DNA from: Kiritimatiellia bacterium
GTDB taxonomy: Bacteria > Verrucomicrobiota > Kiritimatiellia > JAAZAB01
Assembly (NCBI GenBank): GCA_028715905.1
Contig: JAQUQV010000009.1
Location: 1 to 52,617 of the forward strand
Length of the DNA: 52,617 nt
Direction: 5' to 3'
Under the pieces are notes generated by a model. That model saw only the letters and a program-made list of their open reading frames with translations, did not search any database and was not told where the DNA came from. How positions within the stretch are numbered: position 1 is the stretch's first letter; the number at the start of each line of letters is the position of its first letter. The position numbers and the translations under genes were made by a program. Positions 8,411-15,920 of the stretch are shown one piece after another.

Positions 8411-8510
8411 GTAGGAGCCGAACCCCTGTTCGGCGATGCATCTGGTGTTTGGAATCGCCGCATGGGGATGCGGTTCGTCCGGAATCGCCGCATGGGGATG
8501 CGGCTCCTAC
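8411..8510. repeat. REP-like palindromic cluster with GTAGGAGCCG ends
   Basis: One hundred bases begin with GTAGGAGCCG and end with its perfect reverse complement. Inside are two direct 23-base copies (8451-8473 and 8481-8503) that start GGAATCGCCGCATGGGG, each able to fold, plus one more diverged hairpin at the left end. It sits between convergent genes, the usual place for REP elements. Confidence 0.8.
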
Positions 8511-8512
8511 AT

Positions 8513-8533
8513 CTATCAAATACAGTTGCCGCT
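8513..8533. repeat. Dispersed 21-bp repeat, copy 1
   Basis: Begins CTATCAAATACAGTTGCCGC and is identical to 19616-19636. Both copies are followed by a small GC hairpin (CCGC-TCCT-GCGG here; GCCGC-TTTT-GGCGGC there). Confidence 0.75.
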
Positions 8534-8551
8534 CCTGCGGTTCAATGTTTT

Positions 8552-10369
8552 TCACCCGCGTTTCATCATGGCCGTCAATTCGGATAAATGCGTTTCGTAG
8601 ACTGCCCGCGGGAAAACATCATGCTTCCGGCAGAGCGCGGCGGCCATGCCGACGACCTCGCCCATCATGCCGGTTGTTTTCTGGACCCGCACCGTGCCGA
8701 GCGCCGCGTGCGTTACGCTGATGTTGCGTCCGGCCATGAAAAGGTTGCGGATGTTCCTTGAATATAAACAGCGGTAAGGGATCGCGTAGGGCTTGATCGG
8801 CTTGCTTTCCGATATGGCGAGAAATTCTTGCCCGGGCAAATGGCGTTGGTTTTCGGGATCGGGATAATGCAGGTCAAATGGCCAGGTGCAGGTTACGCAG
8901 GCGTCCGGAAATGGTTTCCTGCTTTCAATATCCTGCTGGCAAAGCACGATGTCGCCCTGCAGACGCCGCGACTCGCGCTTGCCGCCGATACAGGCCGCCC
9001 AGGCCAGGGCATGGCGGGCGTATTCGTCCTTTCTCCTGGAGCGGTTTTTTAAAAAGTCCCAGTTGCCGAAAATAGCGCGGAACGAATGGTCGCGTATTTT
9101 TTCAAAATCCGCGATCTGGTCGGCGCCGATGCCGCTTTCCCAGTTCCAGTCGCCCCGGAGAGCGTGTTGGCAGGTTTCCTCGGTGAAGGGAAGCGCCCAT
9201 GGGCATTCCGGGAAAGATACCGGTTCCGGCCGGAGGCCGGCATACCATTGCACGGAAGTTCCCATGACGAGCCTGTCCGTTTTTTCCGGCGCCAGCTCTT
9301 CGCCGGTCTCGGCGCGGTTTTCCCGTCCGACGCGGAAATCGGCGCCGGCCAGCGCTCCGAGCGCGCCGTCGCCGGTGCAATCGGCCGCCAGCCTGGGTTT
9401 GATCAGCTGTTCGCGCCCCGTCCTGATATCCGCGGCCGTGACGGCGGTGATTTCGTCCCCGTTCATTTTAACTGCCGTTACGTGGCAGTTGAGGAAAAGC
9501 CTGATGTGCTCCTCCGCTTGAACGGCCAGCAGTTTTTTTTCATCCTCGTAATTTTCCGCCGGCCCGGCGTTATGGATGCGTTTTGCCGGGTCCAGTTTCA
9601 GAATGCGGCGGCTTTCCGGGGCGGTTGGATTTTGTTCGGCCGCAATGAAGTCATAATATCCGACGGGGGCAATTTCCTTTACGATGTTGCCCAGGGACGG
9701 GTAGGGGGGCAGGTTGATTTCTCCGGAAAGCCCGACTCTGACTTCGGAGCTGTTGTTTCCGCCCAGAACAGGGCGGTCATGAACCAGGGCGACTTTCAAT
9801 CCGCGGCGGGCCGCGGAAAGCGCCGCGCAGATTCCGGCAATCCCTCCGCCGGCCACAACCAGGTCAAATTCTCCCGCTTCTTCCGGCGCGGCCGGCAAAA
9901 CCGCGGCGGAGCGTCGGAATTTTGCCAGTTCCGGCCCGCTTTCCGGCGGACGGAAGTCGGGGTCTTTTGAAAAAACAATGGCGTCACAGCGTCCGTTAAA
10001 CCCGGTTAAATCATGCAGGGCGATTAAGGTTTTGCGCGCGGCAATTTCCACTGTGCCGCCGTCCTGCCAGCGCCATTGCGCGCCTTCGGCGCCGAAGACG
10101 GCCGGAAGCCGGCGCCCGTCAATCGCAAGCTGGAAGCGGCCGGGCGCTCCGGAAGCGCCGAGAGACGCAGCCCAGTCCTTTGTGCGGACCCAGACGCGGT
10201 AAATACCGGCGGCTGGAAATTGAACGGTGGTGAGGGCGTCCTTTACCGGCAAGCCCAAGCCATGCGCCATGAGGTATGGCGAACCCATCTGGTCCATGAA
10301 CTGCTGGTCAACGATCCACCCGCCTGAATCTTCAAAGCTTTCAGCTTCCAATAAAATAATTTTATCCAT
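8552..10369 (-). CDS. FAD-dependent oxidoreductase with N-terminal beta-sandwich domain
   Basis: 605-residue flavoprotein of the FAD_oxidored (PF12831) type. Residues 1-150 look like a carbohydrate-binding-like sandwich (ILLEAESFEDSGGW, then YRVWVRTKDWAA). The FAD-binding Rossmann motif follows at about 170 (FDLVVAGGGIAGICAALSAA) with HDRPVLGGNNSSEVRVGLSG, and the dinucleotide end segment LFMAGRNISVTHAALGTVRV is near the C-terminus. No signal peptide is visible, so it is probably cytoplasmic. Family members are common in PVC sugar-degradation loci, but the substrate is unknown. The gene ends about 20 bp from a dispersed repeat and starts 10 bp after the M28 peptidase stop, suggesting a two-gene operon. 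Confidence 0.88.
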   Translation of the reverse strand: MDKIILLEAESFEDSGGWIVDQQFMDQMGSPYLMAHGLGLPVKDALTTVQFPAAGIYRVWVRTKDWAASLGASGAPGRFQLAIDGRRLPAVFGAEGAQWRWQDGGTVEIAARKTLIALHDLTGFNGRCDAIVFSKDPDFRPPESGPELAKFRRSAAVLPAAPEEAGEFDLVVAGGGIAGICAALSAARRGLKVALVHDRPVLGGNNSSEVRVGLSGEINLPPYPSLGNIVKEIAPVGYYDFIAAEQNPTAPESRRILKLDPAKRIHNAGPAENYEDEKKLLAVQAEEHIRLFLNCHVTAVKMNGDEITAVTAADIRTGREQLIKPRLAADCTGDGALGALAGADFRVGRENRAETGEELAPEKTDRLVMGTSVQWYAGLRPEPVSFPECPWALPFTEETCQHALRGDWNWESGIGADQIADFEKIRDHSFRAIFGNWDFLKNRSRRKDEYARHALAWAACIGGKRESRRLQGDIVLCQQDIESRKPFPDACVTCTWPFDLHYPDPENQRHLPGQEFLAISESKPIKPYAIPYRCLYSRNIRNLFMAGRNISVTHAALGTVRVQKTTGMMGEVVGMAAALCRKHDVFPRAVYETHLSELTAMMKRG

Positions 10370-10378
10370 GGCAAAGTC

Positions 10379-11788
10379 TCATAAAAGAACGGCGGGAGTT
10401 TGCGCTGCGGGCCATAATCCGCCGGTTTTCAGCCTTTCCTCAAGGATTGGATCGCGGCTCAGCCATTGCCGGACTTCGCGTGCGCTGTGATGATGGTCCG
10501 GCCTGTGCCGGGCGGCATCCAGCCGCAAACACGTATCGGCGACAACCATGATTGCTTCCTTTGCGTCAAATATATCCACTTTGTCCGGCGTGTCGCGCCG
10601 GGTGTGTCCATAAGTCAGTTGGGCGGGATCAAACAGCCATCCCCGGCGTTCGCGCGACATCATCCAGACCGCGGGAACACCCTTCAATAAAAAGGGGAAA
10701 CAATCGGTGTTGTAGGCCACGTAGTGTTGGGCCCTGTTCTGCCATCCCGCCGTTTTTGCCGTTTCTTTCAGCCAGCGCAGCGTTTCCGCAAATCCTCCCA
10801 CCCAGTAATTGGTTGAGTTTGCCGGATCAAGGTTGAACATCATGACAATGTTGCGCATTTCGCGCGCGTGTTTCTTGACGTAAGCGTTTGACCCGGCCAG
10901 GCCGAGCTCTTCGCCCGTAAAACAAACGAACCGGATGGTCCGCGCCAGCTTGCCCCGGTAGTATTTTGAAAATACGCGCGCCAACTCCATGACCGCCGCC
11001 GTGCCGGACGCATCGTCGGCCGCGCCGACGGTATTGTCCTTTGTGTCGTAATGGGCCGCCACCAGGATGATTTCATTCGGCCGCTTCACCCCCCTGATTT
11101 CCCCGATGACGTTGCAGGTGACGGCTTGTTTTTTAGGATTGTTCTTCAGGAACATCCTGACTTCCAGCCTGCCGGAATCGCGCGCCAGACGCGCCAGACG
11201 TAATGCGTCTTCCCGTGCAATTCCGGCGGCCGGAATGGGCGGGTTGGCGGCGCTGTCGGACTTTAGAACCGGCGTGGCGATTATCACGGCCCTGGCGCCG
11301 GCCCGCGCCGCCCGCCGCACGATGATAGACGAATGTTCGGAGATGTCGCGTCCGCCTTCTTCCGGTATAACCAGCGCGATTTTGCCGGCCAACGCCCGTT
11401 GATTTTTGAGGGTGGCCAGCGTCCGGAACGAGTTCACCACCGCTAATGCCGCGTTTATTCCCCCGCGGGGCGTGGAGGGCGTAAACCCGATCGCCGTAAT
11501 TTGCAGCCTTTGTTTGTCCGGTTTAAGTTCCAGGAACGCGGGGCCGTGTTTCCAGGTAAAACAGGTGAATTTTTCCTTGTGTGCCTTGTCAAGGTTATAT
11601 GACCGGAATTGGTCCAGGATATAACCGGCTGCCGTCTTTTCGCCGCGGCTGCCTGTGAACCTAACCCCGATGCGGTCGCAAAGTGTCAGCAGATGGCGTT
11701 CAAATTCCCGCGCCGCCCATATGTCGCCCATCAAGCGAATGCGCGCCTCGGGTCCTTGCGGAAAATTGTCCCGCGTAATAATATTCAT
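10379..11788 (-). CDS. M28 family zinc peptidase with PA-like insert
   Basis: 469-residue metallopeptidase. The two-zinc site of family M28 is complete: VAAHYDTK (His, Asp), GAADDASGTAA (bridging Asp), TGEELGLAGS (catalytic Glu and ligand Glu), FNLDP (Asp) and YGHTRRDTPDKVD (His). A PA-like segment precedes it (about residues 100-220). I see no signal peptide from the chosen start, though the family is usually secreted. The start at 11788 was chosen for its ribosome site (AAAGGACGG); the frame stays open to 11950 but those codons lack such a site. It probably shares a transcript with the FAD oxidoreductase, 10 bp downstream. Confidence 0.88.
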   Translation of the reverse strand: MNIITRDNFPQGPEARIRLMGDIWAAREFERHLLTLCDRIGVRFTGSRGEKTAAGYILDQFRSYNLDKAHKEKFTCFTWKHGPAFLELKPDKQRLQITAIGFTPSTPRGGINAALAVVNSFRTLATLKNQRALAGKIALVIPEEGGRDISEHSSIIVRRAARAGARAVIIATPVLKSDSAANPPIPAAGIAREDALRLARLARDSGRLEVRMFLKNNPKKQAVTCNVIGEIRGVKRPNEIILVAAHYDTKDNTVGAADDASGTAAVMELARVFSKYYRGKLARTIRFVCFTGEELGLAGSNAYVKKHAREMRNIVMMFNLDPANSTNYWVGGFAETLRWLKETAKTAGWQNRAQHYVAYNTDCFPFLLKGVPAVWMMSRERRGWLFDPAQLTYGHTRRDTPDKVDIFDAKEAIMVVADTCLRLDAARHRPDHHHSAREVRQWLSRDPILEERLKTGGLWPAAQTPAVLL

Positions 11789-11974
11789 TATGCCGTCCTT
11801 TTGGACAACAAAATCGCATGATTTATCGCTTTGTTCAAGCTGAATCTGACGGTGTGTCGTAAATATTAAAACGGACGCTAAATACAATCCCCTTACGTTA
11901 TCAGAAGAGTCTTGCAAAGCAAACAGGGGCGAGTGTATTATCTGCCGCAAGAAATTGTATATCTGTATTTATTT

Positions 11975-12048
11975 CGGGGTGTAGCGCAGCCTGGCAGCGC
12001 GCCAGCCTTGGGCGCTGGAAGTCGTGGGTTCAAATCCCACCGCCCCGA
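11975..12048 (+). tRNA. tRNA-Pro (anticodon TGG)
   Basis: Full cloverleaf: acceptor CGGGGTG pairs with CGCCCCG, the D-arm holds AGCGCAGCCTGGCAGCGCG, the anticodon stem CCAGC/GCTGG encloses CTTGGGC with TGG at 34-36, and the T-arm is GTGGGTTCAAATCCCAC. CCA is not encoded. It marks the left edge of the accessory island. Confidence 0.96.
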
Positions 12049-12158
12049 TCCACAAAACGCTTGACAAATATAGCTTTTCTTGTTTTTCGTGCAGTCGGCA
12101 AACTTGCTTTTTTCCGTTTTAGGGGTTGAATTATTTTCACTTTTTTACTTACCTTATT

Positions 12159-12176
12159 CGCTATTCGCGAATAGCG
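12159..12176. promoter_or_regulatory. Perfect 18-bp palindrome, candidate operator
   Basis: CGCTATTCGCGAATAGCG is a perfect two-fold palindrome 8 bp before the start of a truncated helix-turn-helix reading frame. The position suggests an autoregulatory operator of the lost regulator; this is an inference. Confidence 0.6.
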
Positions 12177-12183
12177 TATCTCT

Positions 12184-12243
12184 ATGTCAATGAAGCCACA
12201 AGATATATTAGTTACACTTAAACTGCTGGTTTCGGAATGGCCA
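12184..12243 (+). pseudogene. N-terminal fragment of a putative HTH regulator
   Basis: About twenty codons (MSMKPQDILVTLKLLVSEWP) look like the start of small winged-helix regulators of the type that begin MKPQDILV-LKL. Beyond 12243 the protein no longer resembles a helix-turn-helix, and another frame encodes a radical-SAM C-terminus instead. I infer a deletion that joined two unrelated genes. A perfect palindrome lies directly upstream. Confidence 0.4.
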
Positions 12244-12512
12244 AAATCATTTCGGACGGAGACGTCTATCCCTGCTCGCATCTTTGCCGAAGCGAATTCA
12301 GAATTGGCAACGTTACCGAAACACCGTTTCCGGATATCTGGAATTTGTTTTTGGAGATATCAGATCGGAGTTGGCGCAGCAGACTGATCGGTCCATGCGA
12401 CATGTGTACACACAAACCGAGATGTGGAGGTTGCCGGGCCATAGCATTGCACGAATTTGGAAATATCGGTCCCAGTGACCCCGGCTGCCCGATGTCATTG
12501 ACCTTGGCATAG
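12243..12512 (+). pseudogene. SPASM-domain C-terminus of a radical SAM protein
   Basis: Reads IISDGDVYPCSHLCRSEF, then IGNVTETPFPDIWNLF, then CDMCTHKPRCGGCRA and DPGCPMSL. This Cys pattern binds the auxiliary iron-sulfur cluster of SPASM-type radical SAM enzymes such as haem-d1/AhbD relatives and peptide maturases. The radical SAM barrel with its CxxxCxxC motif, normally upstream, is absent. A nominal ATG at 12237 overlaps the HTH fragment. Non-functional remnant. Confidence 0.75.
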
Positions 12513-12590
12513 AACGGGGATTTTGTTTCACATGATGAAAGAATATATTGAGGAATTTCAAATAAAAACGCACAAATTTTGATAGGAAAA

Positions 12591-12920
12591 ATGAACTTAT
12601 CCTCTAAGTATCAACCGTGGGTGGAAGCGCGAAATAAATTCCATTTGTCTCATGCCCACATTCAGATGGCGCGAGAACTCGGCCTTAATCCTAAGAAATT
12701 CGGGCGTCTCGCGAATCACAGGCAGGAGACCTGGAAGGCGCCATTGGCCGAATTTATCGCCGAACTTTACAGAAAACGGTTTGGCAGGAGTCAGCCGGCT
12801 GATACCCGGCCGCTTGAACGGATCATTGAGGACGGAAAGCGCAAGAAGGCCGAGCGCAAGGCCCTGCGAAGAGAAGAAATCTCCAATATCCTTCATGGCG
12901 CGAACGGGGGCGCCGCATGA
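12591..12920 (+). CDS. Conserved hypothetical protein (109 aa), first gene of a three-gene cluster
   Basis: Small basic, hydrophilic protein. The N-terminal half (SSKYQPWVEARNKFHLSHAH, MARELGLNPKKFG) is a motif I recognise from many uncharacterised bacterial proteins without a known function. The C-terminal part is charged and helical (ERIIEDGKRKKAERKALRRE). AGGAAAA lies just before the ATG; a TTG four codons upstream is less likely. Its stop overlaps the next gene's start (ATGA), so the two are translationally coupled. No enzymatic motif is visible. Being inside the island, it may be accessory. Confidence 0.75.
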   Translation: MNLSSKYQPWVEARNKFHLSHAHIQMARELGLNPKKFGRLANHRQETWKAPLAEFIAELYRKRFGRSQPADTRPLERIIEDGKRKKAERKALRREEISNILHGANGGAA

Positions 12921-13735
12921 CGCCAGCGCAGGAAGTTCGACGATTCCTCGCAAGCGGAGAATATGATGCGCTTTATAGCGCGTGGCCTGGCGGCGACCTG
13001 ATCGTCAAAGCGCGCAAGGGCGAACATGCGTTGAAACAGGCCCTGGTTACTGAGGTCCGCCGTCGTGCGAAAGGTCGATATTTACCGCCGCTACCTCCTG
13101 GCTTCAATCCATCGCAATTCACGCTCGGTAAGGTGGGTTCGATGGTGCGTGGCCTTTTCCCGCGAAAGGAACAACGGACTGTGTTCAGGCTGTTTGACAA
13201 GTCGCTCGTGTTCCTCACCCCTGGCAGTATCGGGCAGATTCTTGCCGGAATGACTTGGATGGAGACCGCATGGCAGGTCGCCAACCTGTACCTCGGCAGT
13301 CTTGACCTTCCTGGCTTGGACGGTAAACCAGTGCGCCTTGTCGGTCTGAGTGAGGAAACAACGTTTTTTGTTTCCATGGCTTACTTCCAGGAGAAAAATC
13401 CCTTTGCGGACTACGTGGTGCACGAAGCCGCGCATGTCTTCCACAACTGGAAGCGCAATCGGGAGGGTCTGCGCCACACTCGCGCGCGAGAGTTTCTGCT
13501 CCCAATCGCTTTCAAAAAGAGAGAACTCTTTGCCTACGCCTGCGAGGTCTACAGCAGAATACTGGAACAGGCCAGGAATCCGGCCGACAGAAAACGCCTT
13601 CACACCGACTATGCGGCAAAATGGATTCCAGCAGGGGATGGTCTCGATCAAACCGAACTGGCTGATATTCTTGCAAAGGCTGTAACTGTCCGAAACGGTT
13701 GGCAACACATCCTCCAACGCTGCAGCCATCCTTGA
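12917..13735 (+). CDS. Uncharacterised protein with HExxH motif, possible zinc metallopeptidase
   Basis: 272-residue soluble protein. HEAAH at residues 169-173, set in an amphipathic helix (YVVHEAAHVFHNWKR), fits the HExxH zinc motif, and a conserved-looking ELFAYACEVY about 30 residues on could supply the third ligand. No signal peptide or membrane helix is seen, so the protein is likely cytoplasmic. The start overlaps the previous gene by 4 bp; the next gene begins about 35 bp later. I do not recognise a named family. Peptidase activity is an inference from one motif. Confidence 0.7.
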   Translation: MTPAQEVRRFLASGEYDALYSAWPGGDLIVKARKGEHALKQALVTEVRRRAKGRYLPPLPPGFNPSQFTLGKVGSMVRGLFPRKEQRTVFRLFDKSLVFLTPGSIGQILAGMTWMETAWQVANLYLGSLDLPGLDGKPVRLVGLSEETTFFVSMAYFQEKNPFADYVVHEAAHVFHNWKRNREGLRHTRAREFLLPIAFKKRELFAYACEVYSRILEQARNPADRKRLHTDYAAKWIPAGDGLDQTELADILAKAVTVRNGWQHILQRCSHP

Positions 13736-13769
13736 TCAGTTTGAGGATAATCATAGATTGCAACGAACA

Positions 13770-14444
13770 ATGACTATCGGCCGTGAAAAACTACGAACGG
13801 CCATTCGAAGACTCGGGAATAAGCACGTCTACTTCATGCTTGAGGAAGCCATAGCCTTGCTGCCGCCATCCAAACTGGCTAAACTCGCGGGACAATACTT
13901 CGACGTGAAGAGCCTTAAATCGAATCCCGGTAACGGCTTGGGGCTTCTCGCTCAAGTGAAGGAATTTGAAAAGGCAAGCCTTGCGGGTGACTACTACGAG
14001 AGCTTCGCCGTCAACTCCAAGAACTACCGAGAAATGCCCGGCGGCACGCAAGCTTGGATTGCCGAATGCCGGCGTTTGCTGGGCCGCTGCGTGATTGCGG
14101 CCAAGAAGAGCGATCCTGCCGAAGCCAGGGAGGCCATGGAAACCATTTTCGGCCTGTTGCGTCATATTGACGAGTGTCTCGACGATGTTGTTTTCTTTGC
14201 CGACGAGGGATGTTCATGGCAGATTGGCGTTGACTGGAAAACTGTTTTGCCGTCGTGGTTCGCCTGCCTTTCGGCAACGACTGACGCGGTCGAATACGCA
14301 CGCCGGGTTATTGAAGTCGTGGACGAGTTCGTGAAATACGATCGGGAAATGTTTCTTGTCGTGGCTTGCCGTAAAGCTTCTTCCGCGCAGAGAAAAACCC
14401 TTGTTGGTCTTTTAGGAACAAAATGGCGCAAGAACAGTTCGTAA
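13770..14444 (+). CDS. Conserved hypothetical protein (224 aa)
   Basis: Mostly helical, soluble protein with no signal peptide, membrane segment or catalytic motif that I can name. Features visible are HVYFMLEEAIALLPPSKLAK near the start, an acidic helix (RHIDECLDDVVFFADEG) and WQIGVDWKTVLPSWFACL in the middle. The ATG at 13770 is chosen for similarity to a normal start (MTIGREKLRTAIRRL); a TTG at 13758 has a better-placed AGGAT and could be used instead. It follows the HEAAH protein on the same strand with a 35-bp gap, so the three genes 12591-14444 are probably one unit. Downstream lies only gene debris. Confidence 0.65.
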   Translation: MTIGREKLRTAIRRLGNKHVYFMLEEAIALLPPSKLAKLAGQYFDVKSLKSNPGNGLGLLAQVKEFEKASLAGDYYESFAVNSKNYREMPGGTQAWIAECRRLLGRCVIAAKKSDPAEAREAMETIFGLLRHIDECLDDVVFFADEGCSWQIGVDWKTVLPSWFACLSATTDAVEYARRVIEVVDEFVKYDREMFLVVACRKASSAQRKTLVGLLGTKWRKNSS

Positions 14445-14569
14445 TTGGCTCTTCACCCTGCGGGACAGCTTCTGGAGCGAAGTTTCGAGCCAGTCGTGGT
14501 TCGTTCATGGGACGAGTCGCGGCGAAGATTTGTTCTCGCCATTCCATGAGTGACCGGTCGGAAGGGAGT

Positions 14570-14719
14570 CCACGCATGCATGACTACCAACGCAGTGCCG
14601 TCGATATCCAGATCGATTTCCGCTCTTTTCCAGCCGCCGTATCCTTCGCCTGGAACCTCAAGCGAATAGTCCGCAGGGAACTGCTGATAGTAGTTGGCTA
14701 TTATTTTTGTCTTGGGCAT
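14570..14719 (-). pseudogene. N-terminal fragment of an isochorismatase-like cysteine hydrolase
   Basis: Fifty codons from ATG 14719 read MPKTKIIANYYQQFPADYSL, then VPGEGYGGWKRAEIDLDIDG and TALVVMHAW. This is the opening of isochorismatase-like hydrolases, in which Asp of the VVMHAWD-type strand starts the active site. At 14570 the homology breaks off before the catalytic Asp, Lys and Cys, and unrelated codons follow. The gene was truncated. Confidence 0.6.
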
Positions 14720-14800
14720 TTCACGGTCTCATTTCCTGCAGAACTTGTTATTAAGACGTAAACTTTGATCGGCTTATCCAGAATTATCAAGGATAAAGAT

Positions 14801-15083
14801 TCAATCCCAGACACGGGACTGAAGGGTCTCCCTCAGGATCAGTTTCAAGCCTTTTCGTCCTGCCGTTGTCTTCAGATACATTTCGTGGCGTTCGGCGTCT
14901 TCCTTGGAAAAGAATTACTCACAAAAGATTAGCCGAAATGGGCGGCGGGGTGCAGTGGCGGCGGATTGACCATGGAAATGTTCGGTTAAACGGCGTTTGA
15001 GGTCGGTTGTAAAGCCTACATAATAAGTCGCCGTCGTGCATAGAGAGCAGGACGTAGACGCAGTATTGGAGCTTGGCGGGCAT
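14801..15083 (-). pseudogene. GIY-YIG endonuclease-like gene, frameshifted and with an internal stop
   Basis: The minus strand reads MPAKLQYCVYVLLSMHDGDL, then (in another frame) YVGFTTDLKRRLTEHFHG, then RPFRLIFCE, a stop, and FFSKEDAERHEMYLKTTAGR to a final stop at 14801. This is the small YhbQ-type GIY-YIG domain. One extra base breaks the frame at about codon 20, and a TAA-type change interrupts it at CE-stop-FF. The frameshift lies exactly at 15025, where the 209-bp repeat begins, so the first twenty codons belong to the repeat. Confidence 0.85.
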
Positions 15084-15233
15084 GTTTCAAATAATACGGT
15101 TGGATTGGGTAGAAAGCAATCCTTGTTTCTAACGAAGCGGGAGGAGAATCATGGGAAGAAGAGACAGTGAAGCAGAACCTTCGGTTCGCTTCACCGCCAC
15201 ACAGTGAACCTTGTTCTACTGTGTGGCTCCGCG
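15025..15233. repeat. 209-bp direct repeat, left copy (includes a tRNA-Asn 3' end)
   Basis: Matches 19654-19862 with no indels and about six mismatches. The right end (GTGTGGCTCCGCG) is the last ten bases of tRNA-Asn with its CCA and flank; the left end holds the first twenty codons of the GIY-YIG gene. The two copies bracket 4.4 kb of DNA. Confidence 0.92.
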
Positions 15234-15356
15234 GACTATACACAAAAACGAACAACGTTTGTCCTGAATATAATCATCGGAATGCCGATTTGCAAGCAAG
15301 GTTTTCAACCGTTCGTTCTCCATCCGATTCCCTATCCAGTGGACGTGATTCAAAAG
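15234..15356. other. Short stretch after the left repeat, no supported gene
   Basis: The frame of the next gene is open here and could add 51 codons from a GTG at 15204 or 25 from an ATG at 15282, but the amino acids are unlike a folded domain and neither start has a ribosome site. Confidence 0.4.
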
Positions 15357-15722
15357 ATGACTACCGAAGTAGGCGCAGTAACAAGAAGCGAGACTCGCAT
15401 TCGGCACCCGATTCACTTGGCTCTGGAATGGAAACGAGTGCTGAACTCCGACGGGAATATGACCTTGGCGAAAATTGCCAGAGAAAAGGGGTTTTCGCGT
15501 GCTCGCGTCACACAAATCATGCACCTTCTTTGTCTTGACGAACGGATACAGAAGCACTTTTTGAAAATTACTGCCGCCACTGATATCGCGTTCTTTTCTG
15601 AGCGGCAGTTGAGGGTGATTGCCGCATTGAAAAGTATGGAGCAACAGATAGCGGCATTCAAGGCGCTTGTGGTGGAGCGCGATCATACAGTTGAAGGTCT
15701 CTCCTTTTCGGGACAAGCATAA
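15357..15722 (+). CDS. HTH protein of the type found beside serine recombinases
   Basis: About 121 residues. It contains RIRHPIHLALEWKRVL, then LAKIAREKGFSRARVTQIMH (a helix-turn-helix), LLCLDERIQKHFL, and FFSERQLRVIAAL. This pattern matches the ParB/KorB-like small proteins commonly encoded directly downstream of phage-type serine recombinases. No recombinase is left here. The true start is uncertain: the frame continues into the upstream repeat, and 15357 is chosen because the recognisable sequence begins there. Its presence next to repeat copy 1 supports an origin in an integrated element whose recombinase has been lost. Confidence 0.65.
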   Translation: MTTEVGAVTRSETRIRHPIHLALEWKRVLNSDGNMTLAKIAREKGFSRARVTQIMHLLCLDERIQKHFLKITAATDIAFFSERQLRVIAALKSMEQQIAAFKALVVERDHTVEGLSFSGQA

Positions 15723-15920
15723 TCCTGTTTTTGCCCTATTCATGTTGATTTCAGCCCCGTATTTAATAACAGTCCATCGGCTTTTTTCGGGACATTCGGG
15801 ACAACCCCGCCAGATTTAATACGATAATGGACAGAGCGGATTGTCCCGATTCGCTCGATTATTTCGTGCCGAAAATGCTTTATATCCACAGCCAAATCCA
15901 TATTATAAAACCTATCAGTT

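Larger units (their letters stand above)
8171..8551. other. Repeat-rich convergent intergenic region
   Basis: No gene is visible. It holds pieces of several dispersed repeats. A sequence around 8229-8266 (TGCAACATGGTTAATCCCG) has a diverged copy near 50461-50497. The hairpin at 8289-8314 is shared with 52518-52540. A palindromic cluster fills 8411-8510, and a 21-bp repeat at 8513-8533 recurs at 19616-19636. Confidence 0.75.

Noticed and set aside
8451-8503. Possible CRISPR-like array (two 23-base direct repeats with 30-base period)
   Set aside because: Only two units, the spacers are 7 bases long and there are no cas genes; it is part of a palindromic repeat cluster.
9086-9970. A 294-codon plus-strand frame opposite the FAD oxidoreductase
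   Set aside because: The complementary strand carries a complete flavoprotein with clear motifs; this is an antisense shadow.
12184-12387. A 67-residue gene beginning MSMKPQDILV
   Set aside because: Only the first twenty codons resemble an HTH protein; the rest is out of frame over a SPASM-domain remnant.
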